From assembly GCF_000959725.1 (NCBI RefSeq), contig NZ_CP009323.1, positions 3,906,001-3,970,000 on the forward strand: DNA of 64,000 nucleotides, given 5' to 3'. A program made the translations under genes and the position numbers. Each line of letters starts with the position of its first letter. Positions within the stretch are counted from its first letter, which is position 1. The DNA comes from Burkholderia gladioli (GTDB taxonomy: Bacteria; Pseudomonadota; Gammaproteobacteria; Burkholderiales; Burkholderiaceae). Shown one piece after another: positions 33,823-42,926 of the stretch. Below the pieces are notes generated by a model. It was given only the letters and a program-made list of their open reading frames with translations, was not told the origin of the DNA and ran no database searches.

Positions 33823-35277
33823 GTGAAATATCCGCTGATTGTGGCCTCGAGCATCGTCGCGGCCGATATCCTCGTGTGGCGCGCCCGGCTTCCCCCCTAC
33901 GAAACCCGCCTGTTCATCCGGCTCGCGCTGTTCGCGGCCCTGAGCTGGCTGCTGTTCAGCGCGGACATGAGCCCGTTCGGCGAGCCGCCGTATCGCGACG
34001 CCGCGGGGCTGCACTGGCTCGCGCAGATCCTCGAAATCATCTGGTGGCTGATGGGCGCGCGCCTGCTGACGCTCTCGCTCGACCTGCTCCTGCTGCCGCG
34101 CAGTTGGCGCAAGCAGCGGCTGTTCTCGGACGTGTTCGGCGCCATCGTGTTTCTCGCCGCGACGGTGGCGGCGCTGGCCTTCGTGCTCGAGCTGCCGGTG
34201 CGCGGCCTGGTCGCCACCTCGGGCGCGCTGGCCATCGTGCTCGGCCTGGCGATCCAGAGCACGCTCAGCGACGTGTTCGCGGGCATCGTGCTCAGCACCA
34301 CCGAGCCCTATTCGGTGGGCGACTGGGTCGTCATCGACGACGTGGAGGGCATGGTCGTCGAGATGAACTGGCGCGCCACGCACCTGCTGACCGGCCAGGG
34401 CAATACCCTGGTCGTGCCGAACGCGCTGACCGCCAAGGCGAAGATCTCGAACAACAGCCGCCCGGCCAAGGTCCATGGTCTCTCGCTGGTGCTCGAGATC
34501 GACCCCGAGGCGCGCCCCAGGACCGTGCTGGACGCGCTGGAGCGGGCGCTGACCGGCTGCCACGCGATACTGCGCTCGCCCGCCGCCTATGCGCGCGTGC
34601 AGCGCGCGACGCTCAACTCGATCCATTACGAGGTGGTGGGCTTCGTCGACGACATGGCGCTCAAGCGCGCCGCCTCCAACGAGCTGTTCGACCTGTGCTA
34701 CCGGCACCTGGCCGCCGCCGGGGTGCCCTTGCGCGCGCTGGGCGTGCCGGCGCCGGCGGCCGAGGCTGGCGACGCCAGGCTAGCGCTGCTTAAGCGCGTG
34801 TCTTTGTTCGAAAGCCTCGACGCCGCCGAGGTGGCCCAGCTCGCGAAGCGTCTTTCACGGCACGAATACCGGGCCAACCAGGAAATCCTCGCGCCGGACA
34901 CGGTGCCGGACAGTCTGGCGATCGTCTATACCGGGGTGTTGTCGGTGGTGTTCCGCGAAGCCTCGGGAGAACGCGAGCTGGCCCGCGTCGGCCCGGGCGA
35001 GGCCTTCGGGGAGGCGGGCTTGCTGGCCGGCCTGCCGATGCGGGTGTCGATCACCACGCTGACGCCCGCGGTCCTGTTCCAGCTCGGCAAGGACGACATG
35101 AGCGCGTTCCTGAAGGCGCATCCGGAAGTGGCCGAGAAGCTGTGCCAGTTGCTGGCCTACCGGCAGGACAAGCTCGGCAAGCTGACCGCGGCGCTGCCCG
35201 CCGAGCAGGAACACGGCCATTCCCTGTTCGACTGGTTGTTCGGCAAGATGCGGCACGTGCACTCGCTGCACGATTGA
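33823..35277 (+). CDS. MscS channel with C-terminal cyclic-nucleotide-binding domain
   Basis: The protein has 484 residues and starts at a GTG with GGAG seven bases upstream. The first 150 residues hold about four membrane helices. The MscS domain follows (about 130-300): VATSGALAIVLGLAIQSTLSD, VFAGIVLSTTEPYSVGDWVV, VPNALTAKAKISN. Residues 320-450 form a cNMP-binding beta-roll: VSLFESLDAAEVAQLAKRLS, VGPGEAFGEAGLLAGLPMR. The phosphate-binding cassette has the FGEAGLLAG core, where the Arg after the Gly-Glu loop is represented by PMRVSI. This architecture resembles MscS channels gated or modulated by cAMP or cGMP (MscS-Syn/bCNG type). It is monocistronic. Confidence 0.92.
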   Translation: MKYPLIVASSIVAADILVWRARLPPYETRLFIRLALFAALSWLLFSADMSPFGEPPYRDAAGLHWLAQILEIIWWLMGARLLTLSLDLLLLPRSWRKQRLFSDVFGAIVFLAATVAALAFVLELPVRGLVATSGALAIVLGLAIQSTLSDVFAGIVLSTTEPYSVGDWVVIDDVEGMVVEMNWRATHLLTGQGNTLVVPNALTAKAKISNNSRPAKVHGLSLVLEIDPEARPRTVLDALERALTGCHAILRSPAAYARVQRATLNSIHYEVVGFVDDMALKRAASNELFDLCYRHLAAAGVPLRALGVPAPAAEAGDARLALLKRVSLFESLDAAEVAQLAKRLSRHEYRANQEILAPDTVPDSLAIVYTGVLSVVFREASGERELARVGPGEAFGEAGLLAGLPMRVSITTLTPAVLFQLGKDDMSAFLKAHPEVAEKLCQLLAYRQDKLGKLTAALPAEQEHGHSLFDWLFGKMRHVHSLHD

Positions 35278-35341
35278 GACGCCCGCCCGCGAAGCGGCTC
35301 GCGGGTCGTTGCGCGCGCAAGCTTCGTCGCGCCGCCGGGCC

Positions 35342-36409
35342 TCACGAGGCCGCCGGCGGCTCCTCGCGCTGCACCGCCGCCCCGCAGCCGCTGCAGAACG
35401 GGAAGAAGGCGAAATTGCGCGTGCCGCAGGCGCAGGACTGGAACAGCTTCAGGCCGCAGTGGATGCAGAAGGTCGACTGCTCGCCGCCGAGACTCCAGGG
35501 CTTGTCGCAGGACGGGCACATCTTCTTCTGGAACGAGGCGATCGCCTTCTCGTAGCCGATCGACTGGGCCCGTTCGTCCTGGCTGCGCTGCATCTCCTCG
35601 CGCTTGCGCTCGACGTAGCGCTGGAAGGCCCGCAGCATGTAAATGCCGGCGAAGATCGTCAGCGCGATGCCGACCGCCACCCGCACATAACCGCCGAAGT
35701 CGGGCAGGTAGGGCACCAGCTCGACGAAGAAGGCCGACAGCGCGAACAGCCCGAAGCCATGGACGAAAGGCCAGTAGCGCGCGCGGCGGTAGCGCAGGAA
35801 CAGCCACACGGCGAGCAGCAGCACCGGCAGCGTGAAGGCCAGGCGCCAGCCGAACACGGCCAGCGAATAGCGGCGCAGCGCGGCCTGGTAGCGCTGGTCC
35901 GCCTCGCCGCCGGCCTGCTCGGCGCGCGTCTCGAGCGCGCTGGAGCGCTGTTCCAGCGCGTGCGCCTGGTCGGCCAGCGTGTCCTGCTGCTTCTGCCAGC
36001 CCGCCAGCGCCGCCTGCAGCTTGTCGAGTTCCTGGGTGCGCGCGAGCAGCTCGGGGTTGCGGCTGCTGTCGCCGGTCGCGGTGCGCGTGGCCACCCAGTT
36101 GCGAAACGCCTCGCGGGCATTGTCGTAGTCGCGCCGGGCGCGCGTGGCGCCCGCGTTGGCGGCGTCCTGCCGCGTCGACAGGCTGGCGCGCTCGCCCTCC
36201 AGCGCGCGCCGCTCGTCGCGCAGGGCCGCGTCGCGCGCCGTGTCGGCGAACTGCGCGGCCTCGGGCGGGCCGCCGCGCGGCGCGAACATCAGGTCGCGGA
36301 TCACCAGGCTGCCGAGCATGTTGAGGAATAGCGCGAACACGATCGCGAGCGCCCAGGAGGCGAGCCGCAACCAGCGTTCGGGACGGGAAAATGCCTGACT
36401 GGTCTTCAT
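35342..36409 (-). CDS. membrane protein with coiled coil and zinc-ribbon domain
   Basis: This 355-residue protein has one N-terminal helix (WALAIVFALFLNMLGSLVI). A periplasmic-length coiled coil follows (about 50-185, ERRALEGERASLSTRQDAAN, QQDTLADQAHALEQRSSALE). Three or so membrane helices come next (about 190-275). The cytosolic C-terminus has a double zinc ribbon: CPSCDK, CIHCGLK, CACGTR and CSGCGAA. The four Cys pairs are intact. The pattern suggests an envelope sensor or scaffold, but no function is established. It is transcribed alone, 89 bases upstream of the lrp gene on the same strand. Confidence 0.82.
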   Translation of the reverse strand: MKTSQAFSRPERWLRLASWALAIVFALFLNMLGSLVIRDLMFAPRGGPPEAAQFADTARDAALRDERRALEGERASLSTRQDAANAGATRARRDYDNAREAFRNWVATRTATGDSSRNPELLARTQELDKLQAALAGWQKQQDTLADQAHALEQRSSALETRAEQAGGEADQRYQAALRRYSLAVFGWRLAFTLPVLLLAVWLFLRYRRARYWPFVHGFGLFALSAFFVELVPYLPDFGGYVRVAVGIALTIFAGIYMLRAFQRYVERKREEMQRSQDERAQSIGYEKAIASFQKKMCPSCDKPWSLGGEQSTFCIHCGLKLFQSCACGTRNFAFFPFCSGCGAAVQREEPPAAS

Positions 36410-36497
36410 GGCCGCTGCGCTCCTGTGGTCGATATCCTTGTTTGTGCTTGTGCCGGGAGACTGCCTCGGCGCGCGGGATTCGCGCGCCGTGCCGCAT

Positions 36498-36962
36498 TCA
36501 GACGCTGATGGTGCCGCGATCGATCTTGCGTGCGAGGATGATCGAGGTGGTGGTGCGTTCCACGCCGTCGAGCGCGCCGATCTCGTCGAGCAGGTCGTTG
36601 AGCCGGCCCGGCGAATCGGCGCGCAGCCAGGCCACGTAGTCGTATTCGCCGCTCACCGCGCACAGCAGTTGCAGCTCGGGCATGCGGTCGAGCCGCTTGA
36701 GCACGTCCTGCCCGAACTTGGGCGCGAGGATGATGCCGACATAGGCCACCAGGCTCGCGTCGAGCACGTCCTGGCCGAGCCGCGCGCCGTAGCCGGCGAT
36801 CACCTGGGTGCGCTCCAGGCGCTCGATGCGCGCGATCACCGTGGTGCGCGCCACGCCGAGCTGACGCGCCAGTTCCGCGACGCTCGCGCGCGCGTTCGCC
36901 TGCAGCAGCGAGACGAGGTTGCGGTCGAGTTCGTCGAGCTGGTCGAGTCGAGGTGGGCGCAT
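36498..36962 (-). CDS. Lrp/AsnC-family transcriptional regulator
   Basis: The protein has 154 residues from the ATG at 36962. The N-terminal helix-turn-helix is ELDRNLVSLLQANARASVAE, LARQLGVARTTVIARIERLE. The C-terminal RAM domain is LVAYVGIILAPKFGQDVLKR, CAVSGEYDYVAWLRADSPGR and TTTSIILARKI. Lrp proteins form octamers and respond to amino acids. The likely control target is amino-acid metabolism, and the nearby saccharopine dehydrogenase is a possible one. No effector can be assigned. Confidence 0.93.
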   Translation of the reverse strand: MRPPRLDQLDELDRNLVSLLQANARASVAELARQLGVARTTVIARIERLERTQVIAGYGARLGQDVLDASLVAYVGIILAPKFGQDVLKRLDRMPELQLLCAVSGEYDYVAWLRADSPGRLNDLLDEIGALDGVERTTTSIILARKIDRGTISV

Positions 36963-37251
36963 GACGGATTCCGTGACAAGGTGTCGCGATGATAGCGCCG
37001 AAGCGGCGCCGGCCCAAACGCGGAGCCCGCCGCAACGGGCTTTTCCACGCGATTCCGGCCGCGCACGGGGCCGCCGCGCCGGCGATTTCGATTTCGTTTC
37101 GGTTGTAAGCAGATGTCGCCGCGCTGCACATTTGCCCTTGCGCATGCTACTAATAGCGCGCGTCTCCGGCTCGCGACTTGCTATACCCGACCTGACATCA
37201 GGCGGCCGCAGGCACCACCGGATACCGTTTGACGACCACACAGGAGTTCCA

Positions 37252-37797
37252 ATGAAAAAGATCTCGCTGACTCTCGCCGCGCTGTTCGCGCTTACCGGCT
37301 CGCTCGCCGCCCACGCCCAGACGCCCGCCTCCGCTGCGGCGGCAGCCGCCTCGACGCCGGGCGCCGCGCATGCCGCGCGTCACGAGGCCCGCGTCGAGGA
37401 ACGGATCACCTACCTGCACCAGCAGTTGAAGATCACGCAGGCCCAGGAAGCCCAATGGCAACCGTTCGCCGACACGATGCGCGAGAACGGTGAAACCATG
37501 GGCCGCCTCTATGGCGAGCGCGCCGACGGCAAGAGCTCGGCGACGGCCCTCGACGACGTGAAGCAGTACGCGGAAATCGCCCAGGCGAACGCCGATGGCG
37601 CCAAGAAGCTGGTCGACACCTTCGGCCCGCTGTACGAGGCGCTCTCGCCGGAGCAGAAGGCGATTGCCGACAAGACTTTCCGCGAGCGCTGGAACCATCG
37701 CGGCCCGCAAGGCGGCAAGCATGCGCCGCACAAGGGCGCGGCCAAGAAGCCGGCCGCCCCGGCAGCCGACGCGGCCAGCGCCCCGGCCGCGCAGTAA
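37252..37797 (+). CDS. Spy/CpxP-like (LTXXQ motif) periplasmic protein
   Basis: This 181-residue protein has a CAGGAG ribosome site and a signal peptide ending LAAHAQ. An Ala-rich stretch is followed by ERITYLHQQLKITQAQEAQW, a helical region with the family LxxxQ pattern. The second helix pair is KQYAEIAQANADGAKKLVDT and YEALSPEQKAIADKTFRERW. The basic/Ala/Pro tail is KKPAAPAADAASAPAA. Spy-type proteins are periplasmic chaperones or stress sensors. The terminator after it is strong, so it is a single-gene unit. Confidence 0.85.
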   Translation: MKKISLTLAALFALTGSLAAHAQTPASAAAAAASTPGAAHAARHEARVEERITYLHQQLKITQAQEAQWQPFADTMRENGETMGRLYGERADGKSSATALDDVKQYAEIAQANADGAKKLVDTFGPLYEALSPEQKAIADKTFRERWNHRGPQGGKHAPHKGAAKKPAAPAADAASAPAAQ

Positions 37798-37839
37798 GCC
37801 TTGGGCGGGGCCTTGGCGCCCCGCCCTCGCAGGCCATCG

Positions 37840-37877
37840 AACCGGCCCGCCGCTTCACAGCGGCGGGCCGGTTTTTT
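37840..37877 (+). terminator. strong intrinsic terminator of the Spy-like gene
   Basis: A 14-bp perfect stem (AACCGGCCCGCCGC with its complement) and a six-base loop are followed by a run of six T. It is placed 43 bases after the stop codon. Confidence 0.93.
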
Positions 37878-37966
37878 CATTGGCGGCGGGTGCCGATGTC
37901 GCGGGAGTGAACCGATTCGGGCGAGCCGGGTCTGAAGACTCCTTACAAAACACCGACATTCATGCC

Positions 37967-38323
37967 ATGCGCGCTCGCCTGTTCCTGTCCCGCCTGCTCC
38001 CCTTGCTGCTGATCGCGGCGCCGCCCGCCTGGGCGCAACTGGCCGCACATCGAGGCGCCGCCGCGCCCGCGCCGGCCTCCGCCACCCGCTTCGCCTCGCC
38101 GCTCGCCCGCAACCTGCAGGGCGGCGCGACGGCCGCGACGCCCGCCTCGGCGCGCTGCCAGGAGCTCGCCGGCATGGTCGGCCAGGCCATCGCCGAGCCG
38201 GATCGCCGCAACGTGGTGGTGCGCCGCGTGGGCCCGGATGGCCAGTTGCGCAACGATCTCGGCGAATACGACCGGCGCGCGTCGCCGGAAGCCGAATACC
38301 GGCGCCTGGGTTGCCGGTCCTGA
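37967..38323 (+). CDS. small exported protein of unknown function
   Basis: The protein has 118 residues from the ATG at 37967. It has a signal peptide (MRARLFLSRLLPLLLIAAPP, cut near AWAQ), then an Ala/Pro-rich linker and a short domain RCQELAGMVGQAIAEPDRRN, VVVRRVGPDGQLRNDLGEYD with a second cysteine in RRLGCRS. The two cysteines could form a disulfide in the periplasm. No family was recognised. The 3' end runs into an 11-base degenerate tandem repeat. Confidence 0.65.
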   Translation: MRARLFLSRLLPLLLIAAPPAWAQLAAHRGAAAPAPASATRFASPLARNLQGGATAATPASARCQELAGMVGQAIAEPDRRNVVVRRVGPDGQLRNDLGEYDRRASPEAEYRRLGCRS

Positions 38324-38394
38324 AGCAGTCCTGGGGCAGTCCTGACGTGGCCCTGAGGTGACCTCGAAGTGGCCTCGAAGCAACCCTGAGGCAG
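38318..38394. repeat. degenerate 11-base tandem repeat, seven units
   Basis: Seven consecutive 11-base units have the theme tCCTgaagcag: TCCTGAAGCAG, TCCTGGGGCAG, TCCTGACGTGG, CCCTGAGGTGA, CCTCGAAGTGG, CCTCGAAGCAA, CCCTGAGGCAG. The array begins at the last codons of the upstream exported protein and runs into the intergenic space before the PGDYG gene. The 11-base period does not keep a codon frame. Confidence 0.7.
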
Positions 38395-38530
38395 CTCGAT
38401 CCAGCCCGGAGAAGCCTCGCCGCCAACCCGCGCGAACCTGGCGAGCCGGACGGCGCGCCAAGGCCGCCAGCCCCACGGCCGGCCGGTTTCAAGCTACAGT
38501 TCGGGCTTTTCTCAGCCAGGCACGCGAACC

Positions 38531-38965
38531 ATGATCGAACTGAAGCAAATCGACCTGCGCACGGATCCCGCCGCGCAACGCGTCGTCAAGGACGAAACCG
38601 TGGAAGTGGCCTTCGCCGCCGAGGCGGGCGAACTGATGAGCCTGGAAGGGCCGAACCGCTACGCGGCCGGCGACGCGATCGTGACGGGCTCGACCGGCGA
38701 TCGCTGGGTGGTGTCCCGCCAGCGTTTCGACGACAAGTACCTGCCGGCCGCCGAGGGGCTCGCGCACGGCGACGCCGGCCCGTACCGGAACCGGCCGGCG
38801 GTGGTGCTGGCGAAACGGATGGAGGCAGCGTTCTCGATCGCGCGTTCCGAAAACGGCGACGTGCTGCGCGGCGCGGCCGGCGACTGGGTCATGCAGTACG
38901 CGCCCGGCGACTACGGCGTGGTGCAGGCGCAGCGTTTCGCGCAAGTCTATCGCGTCACGCAGTAA
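38531..38965 (+). CDS. PGDYG-family protein
   Basis: This 144-residue soluble protein carries the PGDYG signature (QYAPGDYGVVQAQRFAQVY) at its C-terminus and a second related block, YAAGDAIVTGSTGDRWVVSR, in the middle. It has no signal peptide, membrane segment or cysteine. The family is small, widespread in Proteobacteria and without known function. The repeated GD-containing blocks suggest an internal duplication. It is convergent with the hypothetical gene at 39059. Confidence 0.88.
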   Translation: MIELKQIDLRTDPAAQRVVKDETVEVAFAAEAGELMSLEGPNRYAAGDAIVTGSTGDRWVVSRQRFDDKYLPAAEGLAHGDAGPYRNRPAVVLAKRMEAAFSIARSENGDVLRGAAGDWVMQYAPGDYGVVQAQRFAQVYRVTQ

Positions 38966-39058
38966 GCGCGGCGATCCTTGGAAGGCACCGGCGGCGCAAG
39001 GCCGCCGGCGATTTACGCCGCCGCCCCGGAATCACCGCGGCCGCGGCACAGCACCCGC

Positions 39059-39421
39059 TCAGGCGAATTCCTCGCCCAGCACCAGCTCGGTATCGCGCTC
39101 GATCGCCTGGCCTTCCGCGTGCCGCTCTTCCAGCGAGCCGATGAAGGCCTCGACATAGGCGCGCAGCACGGCGTGGCTGCGCGCGCGCTGCATCGGCCGC
39201 ATCGCCAGGTAGCGCGCGAAGGCCGCCGACTCGATGCGCAGCGCCAGCGTCATGCGCTTGGGCGCCGAGCCGAAACGCATCCCCAGCCATTGCACGTACA
39301 GGAAGCGCCCGCCTTCGTCGCCGCGCTCGGCGAAACTCGTCTGCTCCGGGAACAGGTCGCAGATCACATGCGCGAGCGCGTCGAACTCGGCGCTGGCGCA
39401 GTCGTAGTGGTAGTCGTCCAT
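39059..39421 (-). CDS. conserved hypothetical protein, Burkholderia type
   Basis: The protein has 120 residues from the ATG at 39421. It is acidic, without signal or membrane segment, and begins MDDYHYDCASAEFDALAHVI. Other blocks are GGRFLYVQWLGMRFGSAPKR, MTLALRIESAAFARYLAM and a C-terminus of ERDTELVLGEEFA. No family was named with confidence. It follows the YhfC-like gene by 11 bases on the same strand, so they share a transcript. Confidence 0.75.
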   Translation of the reverse strand: MDDYHYDCASAEFDALAHVICDLFPEQTSFAERGDEGGRFLYVQWLGMRFGSAPKRMTLALRIESAAFARYLAMRPMQRARSHAVLRAYVEAFIGSLEERHAEGQAIERDTELVLGEEFA

Positions 39422-39432
39422 GGTGGTCGGGC

Positions 39433-40221
39433 TCAGGCGGTGCGCGTGGCGGGCCGGCACCAGCGGACCAGCGCGGCAATCAGGATCAGGGTCATCAGGC
39501 CGTAGGCCGTGACCATCGTCGACACGGGAATCGCGCCGGCATTGAAGGCCATCAGCGGCAGGTCGCCGATCGGGTGCAGCACGATCGCCAGCGGCAGGAT
39601 CCAGCGCTTGCGCGCCTGCACCCCGCGCCACACCAGCACCGACATGGCGAGCTGGAAGGTGAAGGCGGCCAGGCATTCGAGCACGCGCACCACGATGGTC
39701 GAGGCCGACATGGTGATCAGCATCATCTGGATGCGCAGCGCGAGATCGGGCGGCATGGTCGAGAGCTGCTGGTTGAGCTGGCCGCGCTGCGCGAGCCACA
39801 CCAGCCAGACCCACTGGCCCAGCACGATCACGCCGACGAACCAGGCCTGCGCGCCACCGAAGCCGATCCCGTAGCCGAGCCCGCGCGCGTCGCCCGAGGA
39901 CGCGCCGTAGCGGCGCTCGACGAAACGCAGGCCGAGGTAGCGGCCGCCCTCCTCGATCACCGCGGCCACCGCGATGCCGAAGGCGACGAAGACCACCGGC
40001 TGCGAGAGCCATTGCACGGCGCCCGGCAGCATCGGCGCGAGCGCGTAGACGCCGCGCTCGATCAGGGTGGCGAACAGCATGAAGGCCGCGATGCCGACGA
40101 TGGCGTCGCGACGATCCAGTTTCATCGGGGATTTCAGCAAGCGGAACGCAACGATCGGCAACAGCGCGACGATCAGCGTGCCGATGATCAGCGCCACCAG
40201 GGTGGCGGGGGCAACAGTCAT
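39433..40221 (-). CDS. YhfC-family membrane protein (putative intramembrane metalloprotease)
   Basis: This 262-residue protein has seven or eight membrane helices. The family motif EEGGRYLGLR, an ExxxR pattern like that of CPBP-type proteases, lies at the end of the third helix. Later conserved histidine-containing segments are LAIVLHPIGDLPLMAFN and a Gln-rich QLNQQLSTMPP loop. YhfC proteins are classified as intramembrane proteases, but few have been tested. It is the first gene of a two-gene unit with the hypothetical protein downstream. Confidence 0.85.
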   Translation of the reverse strand: MTVAPATLVALIIGTLIVALLPIVAFRLLKSPMKLDRRDAIVGIAAFMLFATLIERGVYALAPMLPGAVQWLSQPVVFVAFGIAVAAVIEEGGRYLGLRFVERRYGASSGDARGLGYGIGFGGAQAWFVGVIVLGQWVWLVWLAQRGQLNQQLSTMPPDLALRIQMMLITMSASTIVVRVLECLAAFTFQLAMSVLVWRGVQARKRWILPLAIVLHPIGDLPLMAFNAGAIPVSTMVTAYGLMTLILIAALVRWCRPATRTA

Positions 40222-40275
40222 GACGATCCTTGGTCGGTCAGGCGCACCGGAGCGGTGCGCGACCCCGCATGATAC

Positions 40276-41328
40276 TCAGCTTGCGGTCGATGTGCGCACC
40301 ACCAGCTCGCCGGGCAGCAGCGCCTCGCGCGCCGCGTCGGTGGCGCCGTCGATCCGGTCGTGCACGAATTCGACCGCGCGATAGCCGATTTCATAGGTGG
40401 GCTGACGGATCGTGGTGATGCCGAGCAGCTCGGCCCATTCGGGATCGTCGATCGACAGCAGCGCCACCCTGGCCTGCCAGCCGGCGCCGTGACGCGCGTG
40501 CAGGTGACGCGCAAGCGCCAGCGCCACCGGCGCGTTGGCGGCGAACAGCGCGACCCGGCGGCCGGCCGACGCGGCGGCGTCGAGCCGCGCGTCGAGCCCG
40601 GCCAGCGCGCCGGCCAGTGCCTCGCAATCGGCCAGGTCGGCGACGATCGTGGGCGCCGCCTCGCGGTCGCGGCCCAGCTCGGCCAGCGCCGCGCGGAACG
40701 CGGCCTCGCGCAGGCGCCGCGAACTCACCTGCTCGAACGGCTGCACCACGAAACAGACTTCGGCGAAACCCTGCGCGAACAGGTGCGCGAGCCCCGCGCG
40801 CACCGCGGCGGTATTGTCCAGGCCGACCAGGTCGGCGTCGAAACCCTCCACGCGCCGATCGACCAGCACGGTCGGGATCCCGCAGCCGCGCAGCGGCATC
40901 AGCGCATCCTCGCGCGCGCCCAGCGCGTTGACGATCATGCCCTCGACGCGATAGGTGGTCAGCAGTTGCAGGTAGCGGCGCTCCATGTCGGCCTCGTTGG
41001 CGGCATGGCAGATCAGCGGCATGTAGCCGAGCGCGTGGCAGGCCGCCTCGACGCCCTGCAGCACCTCGACCGTATAAGGATTGGTGAGGTCGGCCGCGAG
41101 CAGCCCGAGCAGGCGGTTGCGGCCGCGCTTGAGGCCGCGCGCCATCTGGTTCGGCCGGTAGTTCAGGCGCTGGATCGCGGCCTCGATGCGGGTGCGCAGA
41201 TCCGCCGACAGCACGTTGGTCTCGCCGTTCAGGTAGCGCGACACGCTGGTCTTGCCGGTGCCGGCCTCGCGCGCGACATCGCTGATGGTGGCCGGGCGCG
41301 CGCCGGCCGGGGAACGGGTTTCGCTCAT
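40276..41328 (-). CDS. ptxS: LacI-family regulator PtxS of 2-ketogluconate utilisation
   Basis: The protein has 350 residues from the ATG at 41328. The N-terminal helix-turn-helix is ATISDVAREAGTGKTSVSRYL, followed by the NYRPNQMARGLKRGRNRL hinge. The sugar-binding domain follows (LLGLLAADLTNPYTVEVLQG, PTVLVDRRVEGFDADLVG). It lies downstream of kguD on the same strand. In Pseudomonas, PtxS represses the kgu operon and releases DNA when 2-ketogluconate binds. The palindrome 41 bases before kguE matches its known operator at 12 of 14 positions. A 626-base gap to kguD suggests that it may also have its own promoter. Confidence 0.9.
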   Translation of the reverse strand: MSETRSPAGARPATISDVAREAGTGKTSVSRYLNGETNVLSADLRTRIEAAIQRLNYRPNQMARGLKRGRNRLLGLLAADLTNPYTVEVLQGVEAACHALGYMPLICHAANEADMERRYLQLLTTYRVEGMIVNALGAREDALMPLRGCGIPTVLVDRRVEGFDADLVGLDNTAAVRAGLAHLFAQGFAEVCFVVQPFEQVSSRRLREAAFRAALAELGRDREAAPTIVADLADCEALAGALAGLDARLDAAASAGRRVALFAANAPVALALARHLHARHGAGWQARVALLSIDDPEWAELLGITTIRQPTYEIGYRAVEFVHDRIDGATDAAREALLPGELVVRTSTAS

Positions 41329-41954
41329 CGCGGCGCCTGCTGGCGAACGCCGCGCGAGGTGCGCGGGCGGGATCGGCGGGGAGATCCGAGGGCGGATCGG
41401 GATACGCAGTTCAACTGATCGTTTCTCCATGTGGCGACGCCGGCAGCGCAGGCTGCTGCGCCGACGGCCTCGAGCCGCGGCTCCCGGGGGCGGGCTGCCG
41501 GCCGATGGACACCGGGCTGGCCCGGCATATCCAGCCAGTTCACGAACGCGGCTGGCCCTCGAGTCCCTGACGGGCTTGCCAGGATCAGCCGGGCCCGGGG
41601 ACGCGAGACCTCAGTCAGCGCGGGATCATAACGCAGCCGGACGTCAGGCGATACGAGGGTCCGTTCGGTTCGCCCGCGACGGCCGGCGGGCGGCTTGCGG
41701 CGAGCGCGCCGGTGCCCGGTAACCAGGCACCGCGCCGTCAGCCGGCGAGCCCCGGACATCGCGGCTCGCCGCGTTTCGCCGGGTTTCTGGTGCACTGCGC
41801 AACCTATCGCGGCGCGGCGCGCCGATAGCGACTATCCGATACCGACCATGCGGCGGCGATGGTTTCAGGCAGGCAACAGGCTCGCGCCACGGCGCCCTTC
41901 CATGCCCGGCGCCTGTCTCGATTCCGGCGGTGGCACGCCGCCGGAACCCGGCAC
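41329..41954. other. gap between ptxS and kguD with hairpins
   Basis: In this 626-base gap a perfect 9-bp stem with a seven-base loop (TTCCGGCGG with its complement) lies at 41922-41946, right after the kguD stop, and may end or slow transcription. A second small dyad, GGTGCC-N9-GGCACC, lies near 41711. Only a PtxS half-site (GGTTTCA, near 41859) was seen. No gene was recognised. Confidence 0.5.
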
Positions 41955-42926
41955 TCAGCGCGCGAGCAGTTCGCGGTTGACGAGGTTGCCGCGCAGCGTG
42001 CCGTCGAGCGCGCCGATCAGGTTCTCGGCGGCGTTGCGCGCCATGGCGTGACGCGTCTCGTGCGTGGCCGAGCCGATATGCGGCAGCGCCACCACGTTCT
42101 TCATCGCCAGCAGCGGCGAATCGGCCGCCAGCGGTTCCTGCTCGAACACGTCGAGCCCCGCGCCGCGGATGGTGCCGGCGCGCAGCGCCTCGATCAGCGC
42201 CGCCTCGTCGACCACCGGCCCGCGCGCGGCGTTGATCAGGATCGCGCCCGGCTTCATCCTCGCCAGCTCGGGCGCGCCGATCAGGTGGCGCGTCGCCTCG
42301 CTCAGCGGCACCTGCAGGCAGACGAAATCGGAGGTGGCGAGCAGCTCGTCGAGCGGCACGCGGCGCGCGCCGAACTGCGTCTCGGCCTCGGCGTTCGCGC
42401 TGCGATTGGTGTACTGCACGCGCATCCGGAAACCGAGCGCGGCACGCCGCGCCACCGCCGCGCCGATCCGGCCCAGCCCGACGATGCCAAGCGTCTTGCC
42501 CTGCACGTCGGTGCCGTAGAGTGGCTCGCCGATGCTCTTCTTCCACTGCCCGGCCTTGACGAACTCGGCCAGCTCGACCACCCGCCGCGCGCTCGACAGG
42601 ATCAGCGCGAACACCGTGTCGGCGGTCGACTCGGTCAGCACGTCGGGGGTATGCGCGAGCAGGATGCCGCGGCGCGTGAGGTCGGCCACGTCGAAGTTGT
42701 CGTAGCCGACCGAGATGGTCGACCAGGCGCGCAGCCGCGGCGCGCGATCGAGCATCGCGGCGGTCACCGGCACGCTCGCGCCGATCGCGCCGTCGGCATC
42801 GGCCAGCGCCTCGGCGAGCGCCTCGGCGCCTTCGGCCTGGATCACCTCGGCGTGCTCGCGCAGGTAGGCGAGCACGTCATCGGGCAGGGTCTTGTAGGCG
42901 ACGATACGGTAGCTCATGCGATTCAT
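41955..42926 (-). CDS. kguD: 2-keto-6-phosphogluconate reductase (D-2-hydroxyacid dehydrogenase family)
   Basis: The protein has 323 residues from the ATG at 42926, which overlaps the kguT stop in an ATGA; an ATG nine bases downstream is also possible. The NAD(P) fold is [20 protein letters not shown]. The catalytic residues of the D-2-hydroxyacid family are seen as Arg ([14 protein letters not shown]), Glu (DVFEQEPL) and His ([12 protein letters not shown]). In the kgu pathway this enzyme reduces 2-keto-6-phosphogluconate to 6-phosphogluconate in the cytosol. It is the last structural gene of the operon. Confidence 0.92.
   Translation of the reverse strand: MNRMSYRIVAYKTLPDDVLAYLREHAEVIQAEGAEALAEALADADGAIGASVPVTAAMLDRAPRLRAWSTISVGYDNFDVADLTRRGILLAHTPDVLTESTADTVFALILSSARRVVELAEFVKAGQWKKSIGEPLYGTDVQGKTLGIVGLGRIGAAVARRAALGFRMRVQYTNRSANAEAETQFGARRVPLDELLATSDFVCLQVPLSEATRHLIGAPELARMKPGAILINAARGPVVDEAALIEALRAGTIRGAGLDVFEQEPLAADSPLLAMKNVVALPHIGSATHETRHAMARNAAENLIGALDGTLRGNLVNRELLAR

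Noticed and set aside
41855..41868. Second PtxS operator between kguD and ptxS
   Set aside because: Only the half-site GGTTTCA is present; the other half does not match.
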